Below, piece after piece: positions 5,826 through 12,843 of a stretch of 14,654 bases of DNA. The position numbers were made by a program, and so were the translations under genes. This DNA comes from Solirubrobacterales bacterium. GTDB lineage: Bacteria > Actinomycetota > Thermoleophilia > Solirubrobacterales > Solirubrobacteraceae. The first letter of the stretch is position 1. Each line of letters begins with the position of its first letter. Location of the stretch: the NCBI GenBank assembly GCA_025964065.1, contig JAOPZO010000044.1, forward strand, positions 1 through 14,654, written 5' to 3'. A model generated the notes under the pieces. The model saw only the letters and a list, made by a program, of their open reading frames with translations. It was not told the origin of the DNA and made no database searches.

Positions 5826-6497
5826 ATGCCGAGACCACCGCGCGAGCTCCAGCCCGGCGCCACCTACCACGTCACCTCGAGAGGCAACGAGCGCAAGGCG
5901 ATCGCCCGCGACGACGCCGACTGGCGCGTGCTCACGGACCTGCTCGCAGCAACGGTGCGCAAGCGCGGCTGGCGGGTCCTGACGTACTGCTTCATGCCGA
6001 ACCACCTGCACCTCGTGGTCCGAACTCCGGAGCCGGACCTGAGCGACGGCATGCGCGAGGCACTGGGCGACTACGCGCGGCGCTTCAACCTCCGGCACGA
6101 GCGCACCGGCCACCTGTTCCAGGGGCGCTTCCACGCGGGCGAGGTCGTCTCGGACGCCCATGCCATGGAGCTCCACCGTTACGTGGCGCTCAACCCGGTG
6201 CGCGCCGGCCTGGTCGCCGTGCCGGAGCGCTGGGCGTGGTCCGCGCACCTGCCGTTCCTCGGCCTGGCGCCACCGCCGGCCTTCCTCGATCGCTCGCTGG
6301 AACCCTTCGACGGGAACGTCGACGACTACGCGGGCTTCGTCGCCGGGGCCTCCCGCTCGCACCTCCTCGACCTCCTCGGCCCGGGTACCCCGGACCGCCT
6401 CGAGCTCGCCCGCGCCTCGGGCTTCAGCCAGCGGCAGATCGCCGCGGAGCTCGGCGTCGGCGAGGACGCGGTGAAGCGGCGCCTGAAAGGGGTCTGA
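5826..6497 (+). CDS. REP-associated tyrosine transposase (RAYT, Y1/HUH family)
   Basis: The product is 223 residues. The Y1 transposase core spans about residues 10-135: the opening strand YHVTSRGNERKAI, the HUH motif in CFMPNHLHLVV (His60, His62), the conserved YARRFNLRHERTGHLFQGRF, and RYVALNPVRAGLV, whose Tyr119 is the likely catalytic nucleophile by analogy to E. coli TnpA-REP. HUH enzymes cut and join single-stranded DNA through a 5'-phosphotyrosine. Residues about 190-222 are a helix-turn-helix (SGFSQRQIAAELGVGEDAVKRRL), an extra domain found in some RAYT groups. All key residues are present, so it looks intact. The last codons (CTG AAA GGG GTC TGA) lie inside REP copy 2. RAYTs are generally single-copy chromosomal genes linked to REP spread. 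Confidence 0.9.
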   Translation: MPRPPRELQPGATYHVTSRGNERKAIARDDADWRVLTDLLAATVRKRGWRVLTYCFMPNHLHLVVRTPEPDLSDGMREALGDYARRFNLRHERTGHLFQGRFHAGEVVSDAHAMELHRYVALNPVRAGLVAVPERWAWSAHLPFLGLAPPPAFLDRSLEPFDGNVDDYAGFVAGASRSHLLDLLGPGTPDRLELARASGFSQRQIAAELGVGEDAVKRRLKGV

Positions 6498-6508
6498 CCC
6501 CTTTCGGG
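6482..6508. repeat. REP-like palindrome, copy 2
   Basis: CCTGAAAGGGG (6482-6492), loop TCTGA, and CCCCTTTCGGG (6498-6508) pair over 11 bp with one T/G mismatch (a G-U wobble in RNA). It matches copy 1 at 23 of 24 core positions. The stop codon of the RAYT (TGA, 6495-6497) forms the end of the loop. Confidence 0.85.
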
Positions 6509-6514
6509 GGAGGG

Positions 6515-6520
6515 TACGGT
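6515..6520 (+). promoter_or_regulatory. Putative -10 box (TACGGT) of the ABC1 kinase gene
   Basis: TACGGT fits TANNNT and is 6 nt before the ATG at 6527, so transcription would begin at the start codon. A possible weak -35 (CTGACC, 6494-6499, four of six matches to TTGACA) lies inside REP copy 2 with a 15-bp spacer. Confidence 0.45.
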
Positions 6521-6526
6521 GGGCGC

Positions 6527-7912
6527 ATGGCCCGTCGCGACAAGGACGCCATCCCGACCTCGAGGGTGGCGCGGAGCGCGAAGCTCGGTGGGCTCGCGGC
6601 CGGGCAGGCCGTCCGTCAGATGGGGACGCGGGCGGCGAACCTCACCCGTGACGAGGAGGCGAGCACCGCCGCGATGAGCGCGCGGCAGCTCCAGGCGGCC
6701 GAGCAGATCGTCACCGCGCTCGGGACGATGAAGGGCGCCGCGATGAAGATCGGCCAGGTGCTGAGCTTCCTCGACGTCGGCTTCGTCCCCGAGGAGCACC
6801 GCGAGCAGTTCCAGGCGAAGCTCGCCGCCCTCCGCGACTCCGCCCCGAACGTCGCCTTCAAGGACATGCGGAAGGTCGTCGAGGGCGAGTTCGGCGAGAA
6901 GCTCGGCAGGACGTTCGCCCACTTCGACGAGACCCCCATCGCCGCCGCCTCGATCGGCCAGGTCTACCGCGCAACTCTCCACGACGGCCGCGACGTCGCC
7001 GTGAAGGTCCAGTACCCCGGCGTCGCCGCCGCGGTCCGCGCGGACATGCAGAACCTCGGGATCATCCTGCGGCTCATGAAGTCCGTCGCCCCCGGCCTCG
7101 ACGTCCGCGCGGTGGGCCAGGAGATCCGCGAGCGCATCGACGAGGAGCTCGATTACGAGCTCGAGGCGAGCAACCAGCGGGCCCTCGCCCGGGTCTACCG
7201 CAACCACCCGTTCGTCGTGATCCCCGGCATCGTCGGCGACCTCTGCCGCACGAAGGTGGTCGTCTCGGAGTTCGTCAGCGGCCGCGGCTTCGAGGAGATG
7301 AAGGAGCTTCCGCAGCAGGAGCGCGACCGCCTCGGCGAGATCGTGTTCCGCTTCTACTTCGGCTCCATGTACCGCCACCGCCAGTTCTCCGGCGACCCGC
7401 ACCCGGGCAACATGATCCTGCTCGACGACGATCGGATGGCCTTCCTCGACTTCGGCCTCTTCAAGCGCATCGCCCCCGACGTCGCGGAGTTCGAGCTCCA
7501 GGTCGCCCGCCTCGGCGTCGAGCGGCGCGGCGAGGAGATGATCGCCCACCTCCACCGCGGCGGCCTCGTCCAGGACCCCTCCGCCTACACGCCCGAGGGC
7601 GTCCTGCAGCAGTTCGACGACTTCTCCCGCTGGCACACCCGCGACGCCGAGATCGCGCTGCGCCCCGAGGTCGCCACCGCGGTGATGCTCACGATGAGCG
7701 ACCCGCGCTCCCCCTACTTCGGCCAGATGCGCAAGGAGACGCTTCCGCCCGACCACCTCTTCGGCCGCCGCCTCGAGATGCTCACGCTCGCCGTGATGAG
7801 CCAGCTGCGCGCGAAGGGCAACTGGCATCGCGTCGAGCGCGAGTGGCTCTACGGCGAGCCGGCGGTCACCGAGCTCGGTCGCCTCGAGGAGACCTGGGCT
7901 CGCTCCACCTAG
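6527..7912 (+). CDS. ABC1/AarF (UbiB-type) atypical protein kinase
   Basis: The product is 461 residues. It has the hallmarks of the ABC1/ADCK family: a KxGQ motif (MKIGQVLS, Lys74-Gln77), the Ala-rich loop that replaces the Gly-rich loop (AAASIGQVYRA, 139-149), the VAVK lysine (Lys160), an EELDYELEA block (207-215), the catalytic loop GDPHPGNMIL (289-298), and DFG (308-310). Members act as ATPases or kinases that support isoprenoid-quinone or other lipid metabolism. The substrate of actinobacterial members is not established, and nothing nearby makes quinones. I see no C-terminal membrane helices. The ATG at 6527 is preceded by a TANNNT box; the open frame further upstream overlaps the RAYT and is not coding. 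Its 3' end overlaps pyruvate kinase by 47 bp on the opposite strand. Confidence 0.92.
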   Translation: MARRDKDAIPTSRVARSAKLGGLAAGQAVRQMGTRAANLTRDEEASTAAMSARQLQAAEQIVTALGTMKGAAMKIGQVLSFLDVGFVPEEHREQFQAKLAALRDSAPNVAFKDMRKVVEGEFGEKLGRTFAHFDETPIAAASIGQVYRATLHDGRDVAVKVQYPGVAAAVRADMQNLGIILRLMKSVAPGLDVRAVGQEIRERIDEELDYELEASNQRALARVYRNHPFVVIPGIVGDLCRTKVVVSEFVSGRGFEEMKELPQQERDRLGEIVFRFYFGSMYRHRQFSGDPHPGNMILLDDDRMAFLDFGLFKRIAPDVAEFELQVARLGVERRGEEMIAHLHRGGLVQDPSAYTPEGVLQQFDDFSRWHTRDAEIALRPEVATAVMLTMSDPRSPYFGQMRKETLPPDHLFGRRLEMLTLAVMSQLRAKGNWHRVEREWLYGEPAVTELGRLEETWARST

Positions 7913-9332
7913 AGCCGACCTCCGGGAGCGTCTGCACCTGGAAGAGCGAGGTGGAGCCCGGGCCGCCGCTCGGCAACCCCGCAGTGATCCCGACGCGTGC
8001 GCCCGGCGGCAGCCAGCCGAGCTCGACGATCCGCGCCGCCGCGTCGGAGATCAGGTCCTCCGTCACGTGGTGCCGCCGCATCGACGCCGCCTGCACGCCC
8101 CACATCAGCCCGCAGCGCCGCACGGTCTCCTTGCCGGGCGAGAGCGCGAGGATCGGCACGTTCGGGCGATGCGCGCTCACGAGCCGGACCGACCGGCCGC
8201 TCAGCGTCGGGATGACGAGCGCGTCGAGCTCGAGCTCCCGCGCCGCCGTGCACGCGTTGTGCGCGAGCGTGTAGGACGGGTCGCGGGCGTCACGCGAGAC
8301 GCGGTGCTCGTTCCACTCGCGGTAGGGCAGCTCGCGCTCCGTGTGGATCGCGATCGCCGCCATCATCTCGATCGCCTCGATCGGGTACTGCCCCACCGCC
8401 GTCTCCTGGGAGAGCATGATCGCGTCGGTGCCGTCGAGGATCGCGTTGGCGATGTCGGCGACCTCCGCGCGGGTCGGCCGGGAGCTCGAGACCATCGAGT
8501 CGAGCATCTGCGTCGCGGTGATGGACGGCCGCGCGAGCTCGCCCGCCAGGCGCAGCAGGTGCTTCTGCACCATCGGCACCGTCTCGATCGGGAGCTCGAT
8601 GCCGAGATCCCCGCGGGCGACCATCACGCAGTCGGCCACGCGCAGGATCTCCTCCGCCCGGTCGACGGCCTGGGGCTTCTCGATCTTCGCGATGAGCGGC
8701 GCGCGCGTGTGCTCGCGCACGAACGTCACGTCCTCGGGCCGGCGCACGAACGAGAGCGCGACGAGGTCGACGCCGATGTCGATCCCCACGCGCAGGTGCG
8801 CGAGGTCCTCCTCCGGGACCGACGGGAGCTCCGCCGTCTCGCCCGGGAGGTTCATGCCCTGGCGGCTCGCGACCGTTCCGCCCACCTCGACGACCGCCTC
8901 GACCTCGAGCTTCTCCGCGCGCACCTCGAGGCACCGCAGGCGGATGCGGCCGTCCGCGAGGTACATGACCTCGTCGGGCTCGACCGCCCGCACGAGCCCC
9001 TCCCACGGCATGGGGATGCGGCGGTTCGTGCCCGGCGCCTCGTCCGCCGCGAGGGCGAACGTCACGACGTCCCCGACCCGGAGCGGCATCGTCTCGTCCG
9101 CGAGCGCGCCGATGCGGATCTTCGGGCCCGGGAGGTCCTGCAGGATCGCCACGGGCCGCCCGGCGCGCTGCGAGGCCTCGCGCACGAGCGCGGCGACCTC
9201 GTGGTGCTCGTCGTGGCTGCCGTGGGAGAAGTTCAGGCGGGCGACGTCCATCCCGGCCGCGACCATGCGCACCAGGACCTCGGGATCACGCGACGCGGGG
9301 CCGATGGTGGCGACGATCTTCGTGCGGCGCAT
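7866..9332 (-). CDS. pyk: Pyruvate kinase
   Basis: The product is 488 residues, the normal length. It transfers phosphate from phosphoenolpyruvate to ADP at the end of glycolysis. The N-terminal signature is RRTKIVATIGPAS, followed by DVARLNFSHG (29-38) with Arg32, Asn34 and Ser36. DLPGPKIRIG (66-75) precedes the B domain. IAKIEKPQA (214-222) carries catalytic Lys216 and metal ligand Glu218. MVARGDLGIELP (237-248) holds Asp242. ITATQMLDSM and RPTRAEVADIANAILDGTDA follow, and the C domain occupies about 335-475. Lys71 takes the place of the Glu that marks K+-dependent enzymes. The ATG at 9332 fits the conserved N-terminus and has TAGCGT 8 nt upstream. The last residues (RWSEPRSPRGDRAR) are encoded opposite the 3' end of the ABC1 kinase and look like a recently added tail. 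Confidence 0.96.
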   Translation of the reverse strand: MRRTKIVATIGPASRDPEVLVRMVAAGMDVARLNFSHGSHDEHHEVAALVREASQRAGRPVAILQDLPGPKIRIGALADETMPLRVGDVVTFALAADEAPGTNRRIPMPWEGLVRAVEPDEVMYLADGRIRLRCLEVRAEKLEVEAVVEVGGTVASRQGMNLPGETAELPSVPEEDLAHLRVGIDIGVDLVALSFVRRPEDVTFVREHTRAPLIAKIEKPQAVDRAEEILRVADCVMVARGDLGIELPIETVPMVQKHLLRLAGELARPSITATQMLDSMVSSSRPTRAEVADIANAILDGTDAIMLSQETAVGQYPIEAIEMMAAIAIHTERELPYREWNEHRVSRDARDPSYTLAHNACTAARELELDALVIPTLSGRSVRLVSAHRPNVPILALSPGKETVRRCGLMWGVQAASMRRHHVTEDLISDAAARIVELGWLPPGARVGITAGLPSGGPGSTSLFQVQTLPEVGSRWSEPRSPRGDRAR

Positions 9333-9646
9333 TGCCCAGGACGCTACTCGCCGCACGGGTCGGGACGGGTGGCGCGGGCCCAGGCGGCGAGCGCCGCGTC
9401 GCGGTCGGCCCGGCGCGCACGAGCGTCGCCACGCCCGGGACACGGGCATCTTGCTCCCGGGGGCGAGATCCCGAGCTGACGGGCGGTCCCCGCGTGGCGC
9501 ACCCCGCCGAGCGCGCGGTCCTCCAGCGCGAGGCGCTGGGCGGCGGCGGTCCGGCCAGGTCGCCGATCCGGTGGGCCCACGGGCCTCGCGCGCGCGGTCC
9601 CGCACATCAGGAGCCCACTGCACCGACCCCAGGCGTCACGGACCCC
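9333..9646 (-). other. Intergenic region upstream of pyk (314 bp)
   Basis: I see no convincing gene here. An 87-codon minus-strand frame (9344-9607) exists but has mixed third-position usage and no start signal. The region should hold the end of the secreted-protein transcript; a small dyad (GGCCC-AC-GGGCC, 9574-9585) is a weak terminator candidate. The pyk promoter lies at the other end, with TAGCGT at 9341-9346. Confidence 0.4.
9341..9346 (-). promoter_or_regulatory. Putative -10 box (TAGCGT) of pyk
   Basis: The minus strand has TAGCGT, a TANNNT match, 8 nt before the ATG at 9332. Transcription would start within a few bases of the start codon, giving a leaderless or nearly leaderless message. 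No SD is present. Confidence 0.4.
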
Positions 9647-11329
9647 TTACCGCGCGAGCGCGACCCCGCGCGGGAGCGTGAACGTCGGGTAGAGCTTCGG
9701 GTTCGTCGTGCTCTTCCGCACCCGGGTCCCGAGCCGGTAGACCGCGGAGGCCTGGCCCTTCGGGGCGGCGACGGTGACGGAGAACGTGCCGTCGGCCTCG
9801 GGCTTGAAGCGCTTGACGACCTCGCTCCTCTTGCACGAGACGCGGCGGGTCAGCGTGATGGTCTGCCGCGGGGTCGCGAGCGGGCGCGTCACGCGGCCGC
9901 GGATCGTGACCTTCCCGTCCTCCGCGCCGAGCCGCTCGACGAGCATCCGCCGCTCGAGCTTCAGGTTGAGCGACTTCTCCTTGCCGAGCACGGCCTGGTA
10001 CCGGGCGCGGTTGCTCGAGCGCAGCCGCTCGGCGGGCAGGGCCGCGGTCGTCTTGAACGTGCCGTCGGAGGCGACGAGCGCCCGCCCGGCGGTGAGGCCA
10101 TCGCCCTCGAAGCGGATCGTCACGAAGCGGCCGACGAGGCGCTTGTCGGCGACGCCGAGGATCGTCACGCGATCGTCCTTGCGCACGACGTCGGTGAGGA
10201 CGAGGCGGCGGGAGGTGCAGGAGAGCGGCGCCTGCGCGGCGACCGTGGGGGCGCCCGCCTCGGGTGGCTCGGCACGCGCCCCGGTGGGCGGCGTGCAGTC
10301 GACGCCCGCGGTGCCGACCTTCGCCTCGCCGAGCACGAGGTCCACGACGTCCTGCCCGAGCGCCCTGACCTTCACCTCGAGCGCCGTCTGGGTCAGCGAC
10401 GTCGCCGTCCGCGTCCGGGTGCCGGGCTTCACGGAGACCTGCGCGAGCTGGATGGGCACCGCGATCGGCGGCAGCGCCGCGACCGTGGAGGCGACGAGCG
10501 CCTGGATCTGCGTGATGGCCGAGGTGACGACCCCGCCGAGCAGCCCGCCCTGCAGCGGCAGGAGCGCGTCGACGAGCGGGACCTTGACTCTCGTCAGGTC
10601 GATGGCCGAGGGGTCGATCGTCTGCGTGTCGATGATCGGGCGGTCGCCGACCGTGTCGACGTCGATGCTGTTCCCGAGCACGGAGAGGCCCGTGACGCTG
10701 CGCTGACCGAACATCGCGGGGGAGCCGGCGACGCAGCCCGCGCCGGCCTGGGCGACCGCGGCCTGGACGCGCAGGAGGTCGGTGGCCGGGAGCTTCAGGA
10801 GCTCCTTCAGCGCGGCGTTCACGTCGATCCTCACCGTGTTCGGGACGGGCGGCAGGAGGTTCAGCAGCGCGTCTGCGGTGTTCAGCAGCGTCGCGACGGG
10901 CGTGATGTCGATGGCCGGGATCGGGGGGAGCGGCAGCGCGATCTGGTCGAGCGGGAGCGCGAGCCCGAGCGAGGCGAGGCTCCCGACCCCGAGGTTGCCG
11001 ACGCCGCCGACGGCGCCGTTCTGCTGGAGGTCCGAGCGGCCGTCGGGCCCCGTGCGCTGCGTCGCGGCGAAGAGCACGTCGGCGGTGAGGAACGGCAGCG
11101 GCCTCGTGATGTCCGCGCCGCCGACCACGCTCGTGCCGCAGGCCTTGCCGCGGTTCACGACGAGCGGCTCGATGGCCGGCGCGGTGAGGAGCGTGCCGCG
11201 GAGGACGCTCGCCTCGCAGGTGAAGGGGCGCCCGGCCTCGGCCGCCGAGGCCGGCGCGGCGGCCGTCGCGAGGAGCAGGCCGACGGGCAGCAGGAAGCGC
11301 CGACGGGGGGATCGAGACGTGGAGCGCAT
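9647..11329 (-). CDS. Secreted 560-residue protein with tandem C-terminal beta-sandwich-like repeats
   Basis: I cannot name the family. The N-terminus (SPRRRFLLPVGLLLATAAAP) has a twin-Arg followed by Phe-Leu-Leu and an ASA cleavage site near residue 29, so export by Tat or Sec is expected. Residues about 33-380 are low in charge, rich in Val/Leu/Pro/Thr/Asp, with six widely spaced Cys over the whole protein, and resemble large actinobacterial surface proteins. Residues about 385-470 and 471-560 are two related repeats; each has a VTI(L/R)G strand, a DGTF turn and a closing strand before the next unit, like bacterial Ig-type domains. There is no C-terminal sorting signal or membrane anchor, so it may be released or bound non-covalently. 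The ATG at 11329 is chosen because the signal peptide follows it. The gene is divergent from zwf. Confidence 0.75.
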   Translation of the reverse strand: MRSTSRSPRRRFLLPVGLLLATAAAPASAAEAGRPFTCEASVLRGTLLTAPAIEPLVVNRGKACGTSVVGGADITRPLPFLTADVLFAATQRTGPDGRSDLQQNGAVGGVGNLGVGSLASLGLALPLDQIALPLPPIPAIDITPVATLLNTADALLNLLPPVPNTVRIDVNAALKELLKLPATDLLRVQAAVAQAGAGCVAGSPAMFGQRSVTGLSVLGNSIDVDTVGDRPIIDTQTIDPSAIDLTRVKVPLVDALLPLQGGLLGGVVTSAITQIQALVASTVAALPPIAVPIQLAQVSVKPGTRTRTATSLTQTALEVKVRALGQDVVDLVLGEAKVGTAGVDCTPPTGARAEPPEAGAPTVAAQAPLSCTSRRLVLTDVVRKDDRVTILGVADKRLVGRFVTIRFEGDGLTAGRALVASDGTFKTTAALPAERLRSSNRARYQAVLGKEKSLNLKLERRMLVERLGAEDGKVTIRGRVTRPLATPRQTITLTRRVSCKRSEVVKRFKPEADGTFSVTVAAPKGQASAVYRLGTRVRKSTTNPKLYPTFTLPRGVALAR

Positions 11330-11332
11330 CGG

Positions 11333-11347
11333 GTGGACATCGTCCAC
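11333..11347. promoter_or_regulatory. 15-bp dyad just upstream of the secreted-protein start
   Basis: GTGGAC-ATC-GTCCAC is a perfect 6-bp inverted repeat with a 3-bp centre. It ends 3 bp before the ATG of the secreted-protein gene. It could be an operator or, in RNA, a small hairpin that hides the ribosome-binding region. Confidence 0.4.
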
Positions 11348-11397
11348 TCCGCGCGCCGCCTTGAGCCCGCGGCCCGCTTGAGGCCGTATGGCGGTGG

Positions 11398-11404
11398 GGA
11401 GGAG
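11398..11404 (+). promoter_or_regulatory. Shine-Dalgarno sequence of zwf
   Basis: GGAGGAG followed by a 7-nt spacer precedes the ATG at 11412. It selects this start over the in-frame ATG at 11388, which has no SD. Confidence 0.7.
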
Positions 11405-11411
11405 AACCCCC

Positions 11412-12830
11412 ATGGCCGCACCCGACCCGCACGTCATCGTCCTCTTCGGCGCCCGGGGGGACCTCGCCGCGCGCAAGCTCCTTCCCGGCTTCTTCCGTCT
11501 CCTCGGCGCCGGCCTCATGCCGGAGGACTTCCGGATCGTCGGCTCGGGCCGCCACGCGCCGGACAGCCACGACGCGTTCGTGGAGGAGGTCCGTGACGCG
11601 CTCGGGAAGCACGGCGCCGAGGACGTCGACGAGGAGCGCTGGGCGACGTTCGCCGAGCGGATCTCGTTCGTCGCCTCGAGCGCCGACGACGCGTCGGAGC
11701 TCGCGGCGGCCGTCGCGGCGGCGCAGGAGGAGCTCGGCGAGGGCGCGCGGCGCCTGCTCTACCTCAGCGTGCCGCCCGGCGCGATGCTCGGGATGGTCGA
11801 GCAGCTCGGGGCGAGCGGCCTGGCCGACGGCGCACGGCTCGTCGTCGAGAAGCCGTTCGGTACCGACCTCGACTCGGCCCGGGAGCTCAACGCGGCGCTC
11901 CACGACGTCGTCGCGGAGGAGCAGGTGTTCCGCATCGACCACTTCCTCGGCAAGGAGGCGGCCCAGAACGTCCTCGCGCTGCGCTTCGCCAACGGCTTCC
12001 TCGAGCCCGTCTGGAACCGCGACCACATCGCCGCGGTGCAGATCGACGTCCCCGAGGAGCTCGGGCTCGAGGGCCGCGCGAGCTTCTACGAGGAGACGGG
12101 CGCGTTCCGTGACATGGTCGTCGCGCACCTCTTCCAGCTCATGGGCTTCCTCGCGATGGAGCCGCCCGTGCGCATGGACGCCGGCGCCCTGCGCGACGAG
12201 AAGGCGAAGCTCTTCGAGGCCGTCCGTCCGCTCGACCCGTCCCGGGTCGTCCTCGGCCAGTTCGAGGGGTACCGCGAGGAGGACGACGTCGCCGACGACT
12301 CGGGGGTCGAGACGTTCGCGGCCGTCGAGCTCCACGTCGACACGTGGCGCTGGGCCGGCGTGCCGTTCCTCCTGCGCACGGGCAAGGCGATGGCCGCCGC
12401 TCGTCGCACGATCACCATCGCGTTCCGGGAGCCGCCGCTGCGCATGTTCGGCCTCGAGGACGGCACGGGGGACCACGCGCGCCCGAACGTCCTCGTGCTG
12501 GAGCTCTCCGACACGCCCTCCGTGCGCCTCGAGCTGCTCGCGAAGGCGCCCGGGCCGGACATCGCGCTCGCCCCGGCCGCGATGGAGCTCTCCTTCGCGG
12601 ACCCGGACGACGGCGACGACCGCCTCGAGGCCTACGAGCGCCTGCTGCTCGACGTGATGCTCGGCGACCACACGCTCTTCACGCGCGCCGACGAGGTCGA
12701 GCGCCTGTGGGCGGTCGCGGCGCCCGTGCTCGAGCAGCGGCCCGAGGTCCACCCGTACGCCCAGGGCTCGTGGGGGCCGGAGGCGGCGCTCGACCTGCCG
12801 CCCCGGCCGGGCTGGCGGCTGCCGGACTGA
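11412..12830 (+). CDS. zwf: Glucose-6-phosphate 1-dehydrogenase
   Basis: The product is 472 residues. It oxidises glucose-6-phosphate to 6-phosphogluconolactone with NADP+, the first step of the oxidative pentose phosphate pathway. The Rossmann entry is VIVLFGARGDLAARKLLPG (8-26); most homologues have GASGDLA, so Ser is replaced by Arg15. EKPFGTDLDSA (147-157) carries substrate-binding Lys148. The active-site signature RIDHFLGKEAAQNVLALRF (174-192) has the Asp-His pair at 176-177. NRDHIAAVQI follows, then FYEETGAFRDMVVAHLFQL with the second His at 239 and FLAMEPP. VPFLLRTGKAM is near residue 320. The Arg in the dinucleotide loop may alter cofactor preference (inference). It is a single gene, divergent from the secreted-protein gene. 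Confidence 0.95.
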   Translation: MAAPDPHVIVLFGARGDLAARKLLPGFFRLLGAGLMPEDFRIVGSGRHAPDSHDAFVEEVRDALGKHGAEDVDEERWATFAERISFVASSADDASELAAAVAAAQEELGEGARRLLYLSVPPGAMLGMVEQLGASGLADGARLVVEKPFGTDLDSARELNAALHDVVAEEQVFRIDHFLGKEAAQNVLALRFANGFLEPVWNRDHIAAVQIDVPEELGLEGRASFYEETGAFRDMVVAHLFQLMGFLAMEPPVRMDAGALRDEKAKLFEAVRPLDPSRVVLGQFEGYREEDDVADDSGVETFAAVELHVDTWRWAGVPFLLRTGKAMAAARRTITIAFREPPLRMFGLEDGTGDHARPNVLVLELSDTPSVRLELLAKAPGPDIALAPAAMELSFADPDDGDDRLEAYERLLLDVMLGDHTLFTRADEVERLWAVAAPVLEQRPEVHPYAQGSWGPEAALDLPPRPGWRLPD

Positions 12831-12843
12831 GGCGCGCCCTCAG
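12827..12843. terminator. Compact dyad spanning the stop codons of two convergent genes
   Basis: CTGAGG-CGCGC-CCTCAG is a 6-bp inverted repeat. It contains the TGA of zwf (12828-12830) and the reverse-strand TGA of the membrane protein (12840-12842). With only 9 bp between the genes, it is the only visible bidirectional terminator candidate. Confidence 0.4.

Larger units (their letters stand above)
5690..6508 (+). mobile_element. RAYT with flanking REP-like palindromes
   Basis: A Y1 transposase gene (5826-6497) lies between two same-orientation copies of a GC-rich palindrome (5690-5724 and 6482-6508). They share CCTGAAAGGGG, then C or T, then CTGACCCCTTTC. RAYTs are known to sit beside the REP sequences they recognise. 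No target-site duplication or classical terminal inverted repeat is seen, as expected for this single-strand HUH family. Confidence 0.8.

Noticed and set aside
9344..9607. 87-codon minus-strand frame in the gap upstream of pyk
   Set aside because: Mixed third-position usage, no start signal, Arg/Pro/Gly-rich beginning; only the last part looks mildly coding-like.
11388..11411. Earlier ATG for zwf
   Set aside because: No SD precedes it, while the ATG at 11412 has GGAGGAG with a 7-nt spacer and a family-typical N-terminus.
9636..12752. Minus-strand open frame of 1038 codons opposite zwf and out of phase with the secreted-protein gene
   Set aside because: Arg/Ala/Gly-rich low-complexity translation, antisense to a clear zwf gene; a GC artefact.
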